Shown here: one piece after another, positions 38,418-50,295 of the stretch | How positions within the stretch are numbered: the stretch's first letter is position 1 | Layout of the letters: the number at the start of each line of letters is the position of its first letter | From: Liquidambar formosana | Taxonomy: Eukaryota; Streptophyta; Magnoliopsida; Saxifragales; Altingiaceae | Assembly (NCBI GenBank): GCA_039720395.1 | Contig: CM077823.1 | Span: forward strand, 13,955,385-14,019,384 | DNA: 64,000 nt | Reading direction: 5' to 3' | The notes under the pieces: generated by a model | Told to the model about the DNA's origin: nothing | The model's input: the letters and a program-made list of their open reading frames with translations, nothing else | The model's database searches: none | Made by a program: the position numbers and the translations under genes

Positions 38418-41059
38418 TATTGTTGTTAAGGTAATTGAATTGTATTAGATTAGAAGTAGGAAAATGCCATGTATACAAGGAGTATACCAAAAAGGAAAGA
38501 AAAAAGAAAAAGCATAGAGAATCAAGCTATACAAAAAAGTCATCAAGAGGCGTCCGGTGAAAAAAGCAGCCAGGATCACCCCACTCAAAAAGGAATTCAA
38601 AAATACAATATCTCAGTTTTCCTATACCCCATTCCCCTTCCTCAAAAGTTCTCCTATTTCTCTCTCTCCAAATAGTCCAGAATGTAGCATGCATCACCTA
38701 ACTTCCAAATATCCAATGCTTCCTTATTCTTACTTCTGCACCTTCAGGAGTCTAAGAAGTGGTGTACTGACCTGGGCATCACCCACTGGATTCCAAATGC
38801 CTTAAAGCACAGAGTCCACAATTTCTTATCTTCTTTATTCTTTAACAGTTGCATCCCATGATTTTTTGGCCCTTGGAGAACTTCTTACTAGGAAGTTCAA
38901 AGTCTTGGTCTCGGTCGTCGTTGTGTCTCAATCTTGGTCATTTCCATCTCGTCGCGTTTCAGAAAAGGCGTAACTTCAAACATTAAAGAATATTTTTAAA
39001 AATTCAAAAAATTTATAGAAAAATCAGGAAAAATATGACAATCATATTGGAACCATTAAATAAGCCCCCCAAAAAAAAAAAAAAAAAAAAAAAAAACTTG
39101 GGATACATAATATGGTCAAAAATATATTAAAAAAAACAGGTCCTAGCACGCTACTATAACTTGAAAATACGCTATAATTAGGTTTTATATACCTAAAATA
39201 ATAATAAATAATAAAAATAAATACAACATATCAATGATCAAGTATACGTTTTGATCAATGGGCATTCATTAAGACTTCATTTTTAAAAAAATAAAACCCT
39301 ACTATATACTTGATTCGTTCTCAGATATTGTTTCATCCCTTAAACGAGACCGGGTTAACCTAGTGAGATCTCGTCCATCTCAGACAAGACTTTGAACCAT
39401 GTTAACACTCCCTCTCTTGTGAAGGCCTAACAAGACAAAAATGAGCTTGTCATGTGGACAACTAATTCAGGCTCACAAATGAGACGGGCCCAAGAACAAC
39501 ATGCTCTGATACCCTGAGTAAAAGTAAATAAAATTCTTACAGGTATTTGGCGTTAGTTTAGCTATTTTAAGATCCCATTTTCCATTTCTTTTACTCAGCA
39601 ATTTAATGGAGCATCAATGTTAACTAGCTTAATCATCTTCCTGAAAGGCATCTTGCTTCATTTTCATTGTTGGTCTCTCACCTTTCTTCTTTCCAATCCC
39701 CTAATCCTCTTGAATCTTTGCACCCACAACCCTATAAGAAGAACAAAAAAACTTTCCCCCCATGACACGATATGGTCTTCTAGAGCCTCTTCACATGGTC
39801 AAAGCTCTATCCTAGATAGTTGCTTTGTAAAGAGTAAACACCACTGACATGATTAAGAGGGGGAGACTGTTAATTGAGATATCTGATTGATGTGATATTC
39901 TGCGTGCATGAGGAAGATATCTAATCTAATGTTGGGCTTAACAAAATGTGGATCACACAAAAAGTTATTGAGATATTGTAAAAGGAAAAAGGAAAAAAAA
40001 AAAAAAAAAAAAATTGTCCCTAGATCCTTACCCTCTACTCTTTGAGACTGTTAATTTGTTAGTAATGATTGTGCGGCCATTATATTTTGATAAGATTGCT
40101 CCCACAGGTCTACTTTAAAGCAACAGATCCATTCAATGAGAGGTGGCAGAGTGCTTGGATCATCACTGCTTTTTGGGACGTTCTTGCATTTGCAATGCTC
40201 TTTGTTATTTGCTATCTCTGGGCCCCTTCTCAAAGCTCTCAACGGTGCGTTATAGTCCTTTAAATGTTCATAGGATGGTTCCTTACTTTCATTATTGTAG
40301 CATTTCAAAAGAGGAATGCTGGGATAAACTTTGGTCCGCAAGAGAAAGCTCACTGTACATATTTCTAAAATTGTTACCTTTTCTCAAACTTCTTCATCCG
40401 CTGGGTCCTATTTTAGCTCAAAATACGACTTACCAATTTTTACTTTTATATACAAAATTAAAAAATGTATGGCCTATTAACCATTCATCACCCATTTTGG
40501 TAGGTCGGTAGCAGAATCTGAACTGTGTGTCTATTTTGGAAAGGTGGTTATAGTTTATTGCATGAATTTGCGAACCAAAATAGAAGTAAAATATTTAGTA
40601 AAAGTTCCAGCTGCTTACCCCCAAAGTTTAAACCATTAGTTTGAGCATTATGGCGCCATTCATCTTTTGGCTTCTCAGAATGTTGAAGTTGTCAAATTGT
40701 TCTAACCTTTGAAAGCTAGTCTAGGTGGGTAGTTGTCAAAAGAACCTATTTCTGTGAGGGTATTATGGGCTTTCCTTAATTGCCAACCCTTTCATACATC
40801 CAGCATCACTCTACCCCTCCAAACTGCAGCCCAAAAAGGAAAAAAAAAATCTTGCTGATTTTCACTGCCATTTGAACACAGGTATGCATATTCAGACGAA
40901 ACGAGAGATGATTTTGATGAAGAAGAAGCCCAATCCCTAGCCAGAGGAACACCAGAAGGTGATCTTGGTTTAGTCAAGCAGGAGAAGAAAGAGAACAATG
41001 GTGGAAGCACTGGCGTTTTTAATTCAGAAGATGACTCAGAAGAGGGTAAGAGGGAATGA
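34080..41059 (+). CDS. TMEM87/GPR107-type lung seven-transmembrane protein (frameshifted)
   Basis: Five exons: 34080-34312, 37024-37961, 38066-38161, 40108-40244, 40882-41059. All introns are GT-AG. If one extra base in exon 2 is ignored, the product has about 526 residues, normal for the plant family. The start carries a hydrophobic signal peptide ([18 protein letters not shown]). A lumenal domain with family motifs follows: [29 protein letters not shown] and [12 protein letters not shown]. Next comes a multi-pass membrane region ([46 protein letters not shown]). The acidic cytosolic tail ends EEGKRE. Relatives are Golgi/endosomal proteins linked to membrane traffic. At 37577-37578 the frame shifts by one base (see exon 2). 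As written the protein would stop after about 267 residues, before most membrane segments. This is either a sequencing/assembly error or a recent loss. Confidence 0.9.
34800..35443 (+). pseudogene. ycf2: nuclear-integrated chloroplast ycf2 fragment
   Basis: From about 34875 to 35443 the + strand encodes a recognisable internal part of chloroplast Ycf2. Examples are [54 protein letters not shown] and [13 protein letters not shown] nonsense codon at 35331-35333 (TAA) is followed by continued in-frame similarity to [13 protein letters not shown]. The frame also stays open upstream to about 34797, so the left edge is uncertain. Several substitutions and the stop show it is a non-functional nuclear plastid DNA copy. 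It lies inside intron 1 of the TMEM87-like gene, same strand. Intact Ycf2 has more than 2,000 residues, so this is a small piece. Confidence 0.9.
35444..37023 (+). other. intron 1 (3' part) of the TMEM87-like gene
   Basis: AT-rich. A short direct repeat (AAAAATGCATGATGA) occurs at about 35447 and 35526 just after the ycf2 fragment. The open frames at 35656-35862 and 36649-36906 have no recognisable motif. Confidence 0.5.
37024..37961 (+). CDS. TMEM87-like exon 2, with one-base frameshift
   Basis: The largest exon carries the rest of the lumenal domain and most membrane segments. The frame from the acceptor (GGAACAG at 37018-37023) reads through HCITVVI at 37576 and then hits a stop 6 codons later. 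The family sequence resumes one base over at [16 protein letters not shown] (from 37581). Dropping one G of the GG at 37577-37578 restores the frame and makes the downstream phase (0 at the donor CTACAG|GTATCA) correct. There are no splice sites at the junction to explain the shift. Confidence 0.85.
38066..38161 (+). CDS. TMEM87-like exon 3
   Basis: A 96 bp exon, phase 0 at both ends, between TTTCAATCCAG and GATATGAG|GTATGT. It encodes [20 protein letters not shown] and a hydrophobic tail that form a loop and membrane segment. The [13 protein letters not shown] block is strongly conserved in plant members. Confidence 0.9.
38391..38900 (-). mobile_element. LINE 3' fragment in intron 3 (antisense)
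   Basis: On the - strand, readable pieces of the C-terminal region of a LINE polyprotein occur ([30 protein letters not shown]). An untranslated tail and a poly(A) tract follow, seen as a T run at 38391-38417. The ERNRRTFE motif is typical of plant L1-type LINEs. The element is 5'-truncated and contains stops. Confidence 0.75.
38901..40107. other. intron 3 (3' part): retroelement-like debris
   Basis: A-runs lie at 39069-39096 and 39993-40011. The word GCTCTGATACC near 39512 (reverse of a tRNA-Met primer site) and GGGGGAGACTGTTAA near 39862 resemble LTR-element junctions, but they point in opposite orientations, so no single element is supported. Confidence 0.4.
40108..40244 (+). CDS. TMEM87-like exon 4
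   Basis: A 137 bp exon between CTCCCACAG and CAACG|GTGCG. It encodes [20 protein letters not shown] and the last membrane segment ending ICYLWAPSQ. It ends in phase 2. Confidence 0.9.
40882..41059 (+). CDS. TMEM87-like exon 5 (acidic tail)
   Basis: The terminal exon begins after GAACACAG and encodes a hydrophilic acidic cytosolic tail ([21 protein letters not shown]), then TGA at 41057-41059. The -EEGKRE ending is shared with plant relatives. Confidence 0.85.
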
Positions 41060-42187
41060 TTACCCAAAATCCATTTGTTAGCAACCTTTCTGTACTAAGA
41101 TCCATGAAAAGAGGTAAATTTTGCTAAATTTTACATGAATAGGGAGGCCTGCCACATTTGTTGTATTTGTTCACGATATTCATTTTGTTTCATTGTGTAT
41201 GTAAAATGGTGGGCCGCAAATGATGCTAATCAATACTGTAAATGAAATCTTGGAAAAGGGAATTGAATATCCATGCTTTGGATGAAAGGTGTGTCTTATG
41301 ACTGATGTTGGAATGCTGTTGCAATGTATCTATTTATTTATTTGTTTATTTGGTTTTGCATTTTTTGTTTGGCAGTTGTTGCAAGTTAATATAAAATAGA
41401 ATATGATAGCTGCTGCAATCCTCCGAGAAAAAGAATAGTGATGCTTCAACATAGGAAGTTCTATTGCTTTGGAGAAAGATGCGAAAGGGGGATTGCTTGA
41501 TATGTTTTTTTAATTGCTTTAGAGAGAGAGGGAGAAGGAGAGATTGCTTGATATGTTTTGATAGTCGAAAGACGCTTGTGACTTTTGAGAGAGAGAGAGA
41601 GGCAGAAACCTTCAGACAGACATTTTTGTAATTTCAAAAATAACCACAATTAGAGTCAAAATAACTGTTACTAAAAGTAAGAAATAACCATTATCCAAAA
41701 ACAAAAAGAAAAACGTTACTTTTAAATGGGGGAATTACAGATTGGTTGGGTTACGGGTGAATAACTGTAGTTAATAATCATCCTTAGTTGAGTTAGTAGG
41801 CATTTACTAAGAAGTTAGTGATAATTTGTATTGAACTGTAATTAATTATTTTCTCATAGTCCGACCAGTATAAAATTCCCCCTTTTTAAATTCAAATCTA
41901 ATCGATAGATCAAATTTTATCGTGATCTAATAGTATACATCACAATAAGACACCATTTAATCTACATTACTCACATTTTTACAATCAAGTGATATGAAAC
42001 AATTTAATACCACGTTAATCACATCTTTACAATCAAGTGATATTGATCATCTGATTGTATTAGACATTTAATTAGTCGTCTAGTTGGCAATCAAGCAAAA
42101 TAAATGATCCTAATCTGATTGCTCTTCGCCAAGTGCAAAGTGGCAAGTGTGGCACATTGCGCCTCAAGTGCCCTATAGCCTATAGGG

Positions 42188-42365
42188 GGTGAGTGTATTT
42201 TCATTTTAATATCATAATATGTGACCCAAAGAACAAGGTATTATATGACTTTCCTAAAATAAAAACAAAAAGACTTTCAACTTTTTTAAAAAAAAAACAT
42301 ATGTTGGGCGACTGTATTTTCATTTTAATATCATAATATGTGACCCAAAGAACAAGGTATTATAT
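42188..42365. repeat. direct repeat of about 55 bp, spaced 119 bp
   Basis: The stretch from TGTATTTTCATTTTAATATC to AACAAGGTATTATAT occurs at about 42192-42246 and again at 42311-42365, virtually identical. It suggests a local duplication. Confidence 0.8.
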
Positions 42366-42990
42366 TGAAAACACCCCCGGAACAACAACCCCCGCTCCCC
42401 TCCCCACCCCCCAACCCCAAAAAAAATTAATTAATTAATAAATAAAAGGTATTAATTATTTAAAAATTTTCCAATCAGATACGAGAGAAATGAGATGGGG
42501 ATGGCGTACCAAATTTATGGAAAAAGAAGCGCACCTAAAATAAAAATTATTGGTTCGGAAGGATTACATAAATTTGAGGTGACATCTCATCTTCCAAGTG
42601 GATTTGGTGTACCGTATAATTTGAATTTGTTATTCATTTCCTATACTCATATAAAAAAGGTTTGGATTTTTAGTTGGATGTATGAGGTAGATTGTCAAAA
42701 AGTACCTAATAGTTTTTAAATATGATAGAGCCTAACGGGGTTATAAACGTCTTTTAAGCAAGGAATCCTAAATTAACTCCATCTTAACCACCCCACTATC
42801 CTCTCATTCCCATTCTTCCCATTCTTTGAACGTTACTCTATCATAACTTCCCTTCCATTCTCTTTCCTTAACCACTTAATATCAGTTTTTGTTTTGAATT
42901 TGAATTCGGATTTTTAATTTTTATAGATCTTGTCAATATTATTTTTTTGAAGAGCTGTCATGTTTTTTGTGTTTTTTTTTTTTTTTTTTT

Positions 42991-43022
42991 TTTGCACGGG
43001 CAACGCATGTGCTCCGAAATCT
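42991..43022 (+). mobile_element. possible Helitron 3' terminus
   Basis: A small hairpin-capable GC-rich word (GCACGGGCAACGCATGTGC) is followed after a few bases by CTAG and T. That is the arrangement of Helitron 3' ends. No 5' TC end or helicase sequence was found, so this is tentative. Confidence 0.3.
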
Positions 43023-43107
43023 AGTGTCTATTAAGGTGATTAATTGTCTTTTTCTTGTTTTTGTTTTAGAAATGGTTTAAAGAAACCGTCTGTTTCGTAT
43101 TAGTCTT

Positions 43108-43139
<32 letters not shown>

Positions 43140-44370
43140 ATTAGAAACTGCTGCTGCTACTTTTCTTTTGCTTGGAGTAGCAATATGAGAAATGGATAAA
43201 AGAAACCGGTTTAACACTTTAACCGCGTATGGAGAATGCTAGAGCAAATTGTTCCTTGATGAATATTCAAACCCCGTATCCAAACAGTATAAAGAATATG
43301 GAAAATTCAGACTGTGACACTGTTTACACCCAAAAATGGGCTTGGGTAAAACGTCTGACAGTTGAGTCATGATAAACCGAATTGTACAGTTATTTGAAGG
43401 ATGGCTGTTAGCGGTTTCTTAGCCACTCTACACGGAACTGCTAGTTCGTGGGAAATGGGGCAGGTGCAACAAGGATTTTGGAGACTCTTACTAAGATCGA
43501 CCATAAAAGTCCAAAGAAGATCGATCATTAATTAGAAGAGGACCTTCAGTCAAATCAATCAACCAACCAATACTCTCCCAAGTTCTTATATTTTTCTTCT
43601 TTCTTCTTGTACTCTTTGTATACAAAAATGAAGAAACTTTCTTGTCAAAGGAGTGTATGCCTTTTTGCATATTGTAATCTCAAAAGTTTTAATGAAAAAT
43701 AGCTTCCTTCGTCGGAAGTTCTTTTTTTTAATTTCTATGATTTTGGTACTTTTTATCTTTATATTACATGCAGGAAAGTTTTGAGGCCATTCAAGGTAAG
43801 ATAAAACCTACAATTATCACGATTTTAGTGGTTACACGAGTCCCTTTCAGGAAATTAATATTTTTGGAGACACCTTTTTTTCACTTCCTAATTGAGCAAG
43901 CTCAATGAAAGTAATACAAATAAGGAAGAAGAAAATAGGAGTAATGATTTAAGAAACATCACATGGTCATTGTTTCATCCTTTTGGTCTATCAAAATCAA
44001 AATGATTAAATTTCCTCAGCCCATCAAATTGTTGACATAGCCCTGATTGTGTTTTCTTTTCTTGTTTCGCCCAACTTCATCCAAATCTTTGAAAAGAGGA
44101 CAAGGAAATGAAAATGATCTCTCACTCTATCTTTTCTGAGATCCAAAAAATGTTTTTTCTTATATCAAGTGGTATCAAGTTTCAAACATCAAACTATTCT
44201 ATTATAAGAAGGGAAGAAATATCATATACATTACGAAACCAATGGTGTGGGGATAATAATCCCCCTGTTGCCACATGTACAAATAAAGCATTATAATAGT
44301 GGATAGAGCAACAATCATTATTGATAGTGGCAGGTACAACAATCACCCCTTTACTGGTGACATGTACATT

Positions 44371-44929
44371 AATGAGGGTAGGCCGACCTATCAATGGATT
44401 GGACGATCTAATAATCAGGATATGGTAAAAGAATTGTAATATGTTAATCTGTTAACAATTTAAATTCGATAACCCGTTAGTTAACAAATCAACTATGAAT
44501 ATTACCTAATCCGGTCCAATAATAATCCAATCCGATAGATTAAATAATATATTAGATTATATATTTTCTTCATTGTTAGTTTACCATAGATGTATGCTTT
44601 TTTATTTTTTGGTAGAAAAAGTCTTACAAAATGTTGAAATTTATTCTCAAATTAAAACTTTCATTCTTAAAATTATAAAGCAAATTAAAATTGTTCCTTC
44701 TTCTTCTTTCATTTTTTTTTTTTTTCCTTAAATTTCATGCCCATTTTTTGTTAATTATACATTTTGGCAGATTATCGGATCAAACATCCAAAACTAACAG
44801 ATTCGAATATGGATTTTTATATTATGAATTTATTGAATTATTGGACCGGAGTTATTCCTTAACAAATCGGATTAGGGTATACTGTGATCCGATCCAAATC
44901 TGATCGATTGACAGGTCTAAATGAGGGTA
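44371..44929. mobile_element. MITE with 10 bp target duplication
   Basis: A 539 bp element (44381-44919) is bounded by a perfect direct repeat AATGAGGGTA (44371-44380, 44920-44929). Its ends are inverted repeats: GACCTATCAATGGAT on the left against GACCTGTCAATCGAT on the right strand. No coding capacity. A 9-10 bp target duplication points to the Mutator superfamily, an inference. Confidence 0.75.
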
Positions 44930-45686
44930 AAACAAAAGGTGCTAGCTGTCCCCACTCTTGCAATATGAGATCAGCTACACTTGTCCACTTATGCTTAATG
45001 CTGATATTATCAATCATGCGTTATAAATAACCCAATCATCTACCATTCTGGTTGTCACCAGCAATGTTTCTTCTTGGCTCAAAGCCTAGGGTAAACTTTC
45101 CAAGTTAGGACGAGAGGTCAGGGAATAGGTATCGCGAGTAGGGTGCTTCATGACTATATAACAATGGTAGAACTCATGCAATTTGATCTCGACCCCTATC
45201 CTCCTACCCAGAACCAATATGCTTGAAAAAAATAAAATTAAAAGGAAATTGTGTGGGTAGGGGGCAAGTACTGAAGCACTTGATGGATATTAGCGTGAAG
45301 TGGAAGCCGAACAATTTCTAAGGTAGAAGAGCACATCAAGATGCCCTTTTTAGATCGTGGAATTTCTATGCCTCCTTGGCTGGGCTAAAAAGTTTGAGGG
45401 AGACATCCTCGAGTATCCCACATTTCTTCCTAAAGGCTACTAAATTTTTTGCCGGACAAAACGAAGAACAAAGATAAAGAGAACTGAGACTTATAGATGG
45501 AAAATCTCCAACCTGGCGATGTAAACTAGTAGCTTGAGTGTCATAAAAGCCTTAAATGGCAAAATGATCAAAGGTAGAAGGTGATGAGGGAGTTTTAAAC
45601 CATAATTCCTTACAAAAATTTTACAAATTCCATCTCAAAAACAAATTCTACCTTGAAATTTCTTATCCAAACATAACCTTGGTTTT
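44930..45686. other. intergenic spacer
   Basis: Short spacer between the MITE and the MULE. I see no gene or clear repeat. Confidence 0.4.
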
Positions 45687-45695
45687 TTTTTTTTA

Positions 45696-45783
45696 GGGTA
45701 AATTGCAGAAAACTACCCCCAAGTTTGGGGTGTGGTTCACTTTGGTACCCTCAAGTTTAAAAAGCGTCAATTTGGTACCCAGA
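45696..45783 (+). repeat. MULE left terminal inverted repeat
   Basis: It begins GGGTAAATTGCAG and runs through CCAAGTTTGGGGTGTGG and AAAAGCGTCAATTT. It is the inverted counterpart of 50811-50896. Confidence 0.92.
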
Positions 45784-45876
45784 ATTTTAGTTGTGTTTCA
45801 ATTAGGATCCTGCCATCATGCTCCGTTTGGTCAACAAACGGAAATCTGTTGAAATACTTTGCACGTGACCTCCTTT

Positions 45877-46390
45877 AGTTACTTTATGCCCTTTTTGCCC
45901 TTTTATGCTTGGGAAGGCTATTCTACCCCCACTTATGTTCCATTCACTCCCAGCCATCACTATTTTCACGCACCCCAAGCCATCACAGTATCAGTAAAAT
46001 AAGGCATAAAGCACCTGTTTAGTTACTTTATGCCCTTTTTGCCCTTTTATGTTTGGGAAGGCTATTCTACCCCCACTTATGTTCCATTCACTCCCAGCCA
46101 TCACTATTTTCACGCACCCCAAGCCATCACAATATCAGTAAAATAAGGCATAAAGCACCTGTTTTCATGCATTCCCATCAATCACTGATATTTTCCATGC
46201 ACATGTTTACATATTGTCCACCTATATATATCAAACACTTACACAGTATGAGTAAAATAAGGCAAAAAACACCTGTTTTCATGCACTCCCATCAATCACT
46301 AATATTTTTCACGCACATGTTTACCTATTGTCCACCTTTATATATCAAATACTACCAAACACACACAACCTTTATATCTAAGCATTGTAA
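45877..46390. repeat. tandem repeat block inside the MULE
   Basis: Two nearly identical 144 bp units (45877-46020 and 46021-46164) start AGTTACTTTATGCCC and end GCACCTGTTT. They are followed by two shorter diverged units of about 115 bp (46165-46390) sharing CCCATCAATCAC and GTAAAATAAGGCA words. They lie between the left end and the transposase 3' end. Confidence 0.9.
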
Positions 46391-46979
46391 AACATCAATA
46401 AAAGTCTGCTCATTAGTACCAAAGCAAGCATATTTACTACATATTGTTTCCAAACAGCATCAAAAGGACTTCAAATTATAATCAGCACCCAAACAGCGCT
46501 TCAAAAAGTTACTTACATTGCATTTTCTAAACAGCCCTTCAAAAATTTACCTAAATATAAAAGCTAGAGGTTCCAAATAGCTAATACACACGGCATTACA
46601 CTTTCTAAACTATGAAATAGCATCAAAAAGTTACTATAAACAAAATGCATATTTCTTGTAAATGCCTTCAGTTTGCCTTCAGTCTAGCTAGCTAGCAAAA
46701 AATGTAGGTTTAAGCATTGTGAAAAAGCATCAATTCCTGCACATAGGAAAGATAGGCTAATATGAACATCCACAACTGTATACAACATGATGAAAAAGTG
46801 ATGTCAATAGCACCAGCACATACCTAGAAGTGCTAGCCTCAGTTCTATGGCTTGATTGATTTTCAATAGTGGTTGGGTACCATAAAACATGCATAACCTG
46901 TATGTTGGCAAAACAATGCACAGTGTCAAAAAAATGGCAGCAAAAAAATAAAAAATAAAAATAATGGGGACTAATAATG

Positions 46980-49710
46980 TCAAATATTTACCCGGCTTGC
47001 TGGACTACCTTCACTTCCTTCATTTCCACTAGTTTCACCCCTGCCACCTTTTCCCCTGCTTTCACCCATGGCACCCCTTCCCTTACCACCACCATTGCCA
47101 CCCACACCCCTGCTACGACCCCTTCCCATGCCTAGACCACCCCTGCCTCTACCACTGCCAACCCTTCCTCTACCCCTGCCACCCCTTCCCATACTTCCAC
47201 CACCCATTCCCATGTCTTCAACTATACCACCCCTACCTCCATCCCTGCCACCTCTATTTAGAGGAGGCCTACCACCCCGACCACCTTCCCTAGGAGGAGC
47301 AGGTGCATTTTTGCACGTACGAGTGTTATGGCCATATTGTTTACATCTACCGCATGACCCCTTGCTATTTTGTCTTTTAACTGCATGGCCAGCTGGTGTT
47401 TCATCAACACCCTTCTTCCTTGCCTTTTTTGGTCTTCCTGGGGCTTTCCTATTTGGGGGTGGTCCCACAGGGTCACAACCACTATCAATCCAGGTTGTTG
47501 CATCACCAATTGGGTATATAATAGGGGCATATGCCCTAGCATTTGTAGCCCTGTGGTAGCATGCATCAACAAACTCTTCTGGCTTCTTGAGGCCTTTTAA
47601 TATTGCACTCACTGCATGGCAGCATGGAATGCCTGTGACTTCCCACTTTCTACATGAGCAAGTCCTCGCCACTAGATTAACAACTGTGACTTGCCCCTTG
47701 TAGTCAACCTCATATATCCCATCACCAGCATAATGTGGTTCACAATACCTAGCATCTTCTTCAATACGGTCCAACTTCAGTCGTCTATTAGGACACAAAA
47801 GACCTTCCCACTTTTCAATTTTCTCTCTCCTCACCTGAAATCTACTCATAAGCTGTCTCCTAATCATTTCAAGCATTGTAATAATGGGTTTTTCCCTAGC
47901 AGCTAAAATATACTTGTTCCATGACTCCGAAGGGTTATTACAAAGCATGTCGCATTTGCTCCGAGGGCTAAAATGAGATCTGCTCCACAGTCTTGGATTA
48001 ATTTTCACAAGCCAATTATATGCATCCTTTTTTATCCCCTTGATAGTTTCCATATGGGTCTCAAATTCATGAACAGTGTAACAAGTGGCAGCCTTCCAAA
48101 GCAAATCCTTTAAGTCTTGTTCCTTATGCTTTTCCTTAAAGTTTGCATACATATGTCGCACGCAATGTCTGTGGTCAGCCCCAGGCAATAGAACTGCAAA
48201 AATGTCAACCAGCCCCTATGCATATCAAAGTACCATATTAATGAGAGCATATAATAATGACAAGATTTAAACTAAAAGTAATTCATATAAAGTAATGATA
48301 TTATTAACAGTAAACCGTAAACATATAGAACATATAAATTTATACCTTCTGCCTATCAGAAATAAAAGTGATTCCCGTGTAGTCCTGGCAATCCAAGGCT
48401 TGCAATAGGTTTGTCATGAACCAATTCCAACTGTCCTTTATCTCAGCTTCAACTACAGCCATAGCAAGTGGGAACATCTGGTTGTTCCCATCTCTACCAA
48501 CAGCACTCAAGAGTTGACCTCCATAACAACCTTTTAGGAAGCACCCATCTAGACCAATAAATGGCCTACATCCTGCTTTAAAACCATTTATCTGAGCAGC
48601 AAATGAAATAAACAACCTTTGAAATGCTGCAGGCATGCTTGGGTGGAATCTTTCAACCTTCATTTGCACATAGCTACACGGATTTGTTGTTCGTATAGCA
48701 TGACAATAGTCCCAAAGCCTATTATACTGCTCCAAGTGCTTCCCTTCGATCATCTGCAAGGCCTTCCTCTTAGTTCTATATACTTTGGTTTTAGAAACAT
48801 CAAGTTCCAACTCCCTCTTGATTGTAACTCGCATTGCCTTCAATTTCCAGTCTGGATTATCCCTTATCTTCTCAAGATAGTAATTTGCTAGCCATGTTGA
48901 GCTGGCTTGCTTATTCTTGTAATTGCGGCCGCATTGATGTTTAGGCTGGAAGGTCTTAATTTGGAAGAACTTCTTGTCTGTAGTCCATGATGAATGAATT
49001 CTCCATCCACATTCCTCCTTGCAAGTAGCTGTGATCTTCTGCCCAAAATTTTTTTTAAACTTCAAATCAAAGCCCTTCATTACAGAAAACTTCCTCAACA
49101 ACTCCCTAAAATCAGCAGGGGTTGCAAACTTTGTCCCCACAACCAACTTGGGGTTATCTAAGTCCCTGTCTCTATTATATATAAGCTCCCTTTTCCTTGG
49201 AAACTCATCATCAGAATCACTTGGTAGACTAATAAGCTCATCTGATGGAGCATAGTCTGAGTCAACATCACCATCATTACATTCATCCCCACCCATATTG
49301 TGTACATTGCCTGCCCCTCTAACCTCCCCTACTCCTAGCACACTATCAACTTCACCCACCCCTCCATCAACTTCACCCACCCCAAACACACTAGCTCCCC
49401 CTCCACCAACTCTTCGACTTATAGCCACATCAATCAATGTCTCAACATCTTCATTGGCAATTGGCTCACTATCAGTCAAAACATCCTCATCAGGATCCCC
49501 AAATAGTATCCTCTCATTCCTCACACTATCCTCACTATCACTACCACTTTCACTATTTTCTTCCATCCCACCATCAACCTCATCTTCCATTCCTACCTCA
49601 TTAATCACATCTGCCACGCCTCCATCAAACTGATCTTCCACAGCAACAACCAACCCATTTTCCACATTAAACACATCATCATCTACCACATTAAATCTCC
49701 TCCCTGCCAT
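46980..49710 (-). CDS. MULE transposase (MuDR family), two coding exons
   Basis: Exon 1 is 49710-48346 and exon 2 is 48215-46980. They are joined over a 130 bp GT-AG intron (CAGAAG|GTATA to GCATAG|GGG) in phase 0, giving about 866 residues. The start ATG at 49710 (MAGRRFN) follows an acceptor TGTGCAG. An acidic N-terminal region (1-190) leads to a MuDR-type DNA-binding domain (CKEECGWRIHSS ... KHQCGRNYKNKQASSTWLA). The DDE core has D in GLDGCFLKG, D in ISDRQKG and E in NNPSESWN. A SWIM zinc finger (CSCRKWEVTGIPCCHAV) and a CCHC knuckle (CGRCKQYGHNTRTC) follow, then a glycine/arginine-rich tail. All key residues are present. A donor-like AGCCGG|GTAAAT overlaps the last codons, so a further 3' exon is possible. 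Confidence 0.93.
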
Positions 49711-49712
49711 TC

Positions 49713-50295
49713 CTGCACAAAGCCATATGCATATAATGCGATACTCAAATAAACTACAAATTAATACATGCTCTGTAGTGGATACAGTACCACCTAATGG
49801 CAGCAGTGTTGAAACACAGAAACCAATACACTTACGGAATAAACAAAGAAGCAAAACGACAATGAAAAAAGCATTGTGGTCCACTACAATGCTTTATAAT
49901 TGAATTGCATTGTTTAGACCAATTCAAAAACCCTGTACATCATAAAAAACAACAAATTGGGGACCACACTGTCACCCGCAAACCCAACAATGTCACTCTC
50001 ATAAAAAAATGCTTGAAATCACAAATTAAAAAGCAATTTCATGACTTTCATAACGTGAACCCCATGCAAACCATGCAACTACGCAACTTCTTGTGTATGT
50101 ACATAGAAACCCCAAACAAATTGAAAAAAATTCTAACGTTCTCCCTAACCCTAAAACCACTTGTATATACATAGAAACCCTAAATTTTTCTGCAAAAATG
50201 GGGCAATTTAATTTACCTATTAACCATAATCTGAACCCCTAAAACTAATTTAAATAAAAATAAAAATAAAAAAGAAAAAAGGAACAATTACAAAC
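49713..50295 (-). other. probable 5' UTR intron of the transposase gene
   Basis: On the - strand a donor CAG|GTTTGT at 50296/50295 and an acceptor TTGTGCAG ending at 49713 bracket 583 bp of AT-rich sequence directly before the ATG. Upstream lies a GA/TC-rich leader (50440-50690) inside the right end, which probably holds the promoter. Confidence 0.5.

Larger units (their letters stand above)
41060..44370. other. downstream intergenic region
   Basis: It contains the 3' untranslated region of the TMEM87-like gene, GA microsatellites (41523-41545, 43110-43132) and a 119 bp-spaced direct repeat at 42192-42365. A C-rich tract lies near 42375-42420, and a possible Helitron 3' end near 42991-43022. 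No gene seen. The open frame 42495-42719 has no recognisable motif. Confidence 0.45.

Noticed and set aside
39500..39880. Primer-site-like and polypurine-like words suggesting a tiny LTR element
   Set aside because: The two signals point in opposite orientations and no flanking LTR pair is visible.
47068..47559. 163-codon proline/leucine-rich + strand frame
   Set aside because: It is the shadow of the glycine/arginine-rich tail of the MULE transposase on the opposite strand.
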